Under the pieces are notes generated by a model. It was not told the DNA's origin and searched no databases. It saw only the letters and a list, made by a program, of their open reading frames with translations. This document shows, in pieces, positions 63,353 through 64,000 of a stretch of 64,000 nucleotides of DNA (position 1 is its first letter; each line of letters starts with the position of its first letter). The DNA is from Labrenzia sp. CE80 (lineage in GTDB: Bacteria > Pseudomonadota > Alphaproteobacteria > Rhizobiales > Stappiaceae), in NCBI RefSeq assembly GCF_009650605.1, contig NZ_WAJT01000003.1:1-64000 (forward strand), in the 5' to 3' direction. Both the position numbers and the translations under genes were made by a program.

Positions 63353-64000
63353 TTGAACCGCATCAAGGACCCTCGGTCATTCATTCGCGAACAAACGCGC
63401 GTCAAACCCGTACCCCACGCAGAAGAGATCCGGCTCCACGTTGCCGATGAGGCCATGGAGCTTTGGCAAAAGACCGAGGACGAGCTTGGCGCGCTCGGCC
63501 TGCCTCCGCCATTCTGGGCCTTTGCCTGGGCCGGTGGACAAGCGCTCGCCCGTTACATTCTCGATCATCCGGAAATCACGCGCGGCAAGACAGTGCTTGA
63601 TTTCGCCAGCGGCTCCGGCCTGGTCGCCATCGCGGCGATGATGGTCGGCGCCAAGCATTGCAGAGCGGTCGATATTGACCCTTTCGCGCTGGAAGCTGGC
63701 CGCCTCAACGCCACGCTCAATGATGTCGTCGTAGACTTTGAAAATGACGACATCACAACCGGCCCGGCTCCCGAGGTCGATGTCTTCTTTTGTGGCGATG
63801 TCTTCTACGACAAGCACATGGCCGACGGCATCATCGCGTTCATCGACAGAATTCTGATCCGTGGAACGCCAGTTTTCATTGGCGATCCGGGCCGCTCCTA
63901 CCTGCCAAAGGACCGCCTGGAGCATATCGCCACCTATTCAGTCCCAGTCGTTGGCGCGCTGGAAGACGCGGAGGTGAAGAAATCCAGCGTTTATCGCTTC
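63353..64000 (+). CDS. METTL20-like protein methyltransferase (3' end cut by window)
   Basis: An open frame from TTG at 63353 runs to the window edge (216 codons, no stop). It encodes a class I methyltransferase: 'LPPPFWAFAWAGGQALARYI', SAM loop 'VLDFASGSGLVAIAAMMVGA', 'AVDIDPFALEAGRLNATLND' and 'VFFCGDVFYDKHMADG'. These match the METTL20/ETF-beta lysine methyltransferase group found in mitochondria and alphaproteobacteria, which methylates electron-transfer flavoprotein. GGAG lies 8 bases before the TTG. Judging by the family, only the last few residues are missing. Confidence 0.82.
   Translation, partial: MNRIKDPRSFIREQTRVKPVPHAEEIRLHVADEAMELWQKTEDELGALGLPPPFWAFAWAGGQALARYILDHPEITRGKTVLDFASGSGLVAIAAMMVGAKHCRAVDIDPFALEAGRLNATLNDVVVDFENDDITTGPAPEVDVFFCGDVFYDKHMADGIIAFIDRILIRGTPVFIGDPGRSYLPKDRLEHIATYSVPVVGALEDAEVKKSSVYRF

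Overview
The window is ordinary chromosomal DNA of an alphaproteobacterium, most likely of the order Hyphomicrobiales (Rhizobiales). A marine Stappiaceae/Roseibium-like genome is my best guess, an inference from gene order and content and not from any database comparison. Supporting signs are the neighbourhoods prfA-prmC-DUF4167-clpB, lysC-ptsP and hemC-hemD-mitofilin-hemY, the divergent ppiC/secA pair, a class I PHA synthase beside a phasin, a (2S)-methylsuccinyl-CoA dehydrogenase of the ethylmalonyl-CoA pathway, and a characteristic alphaproteobacterial 16S rRNA leader. Genes are densely packed on both strands. I see no insertion sequence, prophage, integrase, CRISPR array or toxin island.

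Layout. 1-272: promoter, boxA and leader of a ribosomal RNA operon that runs leftwards out of the window. 0.7-12.4 kb: an M23 peptidase on the plus strand, then a minus-strand block of housekeeping genes (clpB, DUF4167, prmC, prfA, ptsP, lysC). 12.5-19.2 kb: ubiG and a hydrolase, phaC divergent from a phasin, then DUF1178, amidase, grxC and comF. 19.3-26.3 kb: NDUFAF5-like protein, orphan Flp pilin, mutT, argJ, a parvulin-type peptidyl-prolyl isomerase and secA. 26.4-32.6 kb: a GT2/GtrA/GT39 membrane glycosylation cassette, a class III cyclase with altered active-site residues, a hydrolase and a probable glycosyltransferase. 32.6-43.7 kb: ferredoxin reductase-like flavoprotein, chemoreceptor, EamA transporter, YihY protein, mcd, DUF1232, a small membrane protein, infC (ATT start), Gfo/Idh/MocA oxidoreductase and ppk2. 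43.9-51.9 kb: a tight seven-gene leucine/isovalerate (liu) operon led by a TetR regulator with a palindrome at its promoter. 51.9-54.1 kb: a membrane protein, a DUF2278/lamin-tail protein and tRNA-Thr(CGT). 54.2-59.7 kb: hemC-hemD-mitofilin(Mic60)-hemY. 59.8-64.0 kb: tsaD, NUDIX, gpsA, YciI-like, EVE and a truncated METTL20-like methyltransferase.

How the genes fit together. Several concern acyl-CoA metabolism and carbon storage. The liu operon converts 3-methylcrotonyl-CoA to acetyl-CoA and acetoacetate, mcd works in acetyl-CoA assimilation, and phaC with the phasin stores 3-hydroxyacyl units. The heme block carries the Mic60 homologue known from this locus in alphaproteobacteria. Non-ATG starts recur: infC ATT; hemC, the EamA transporter and the last methyltransferase TTG; DUF1178, the GT39 protein and the EVE protein GTG. 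I did not find a wholly undescribed system. The most worthwhile leads are the altered cyclase, the unclassified DxxD glycosyltransferase-like protein, the DUF2278-LTD protein, the ASCH gene inside the liu operon, and the TetR palindrome.
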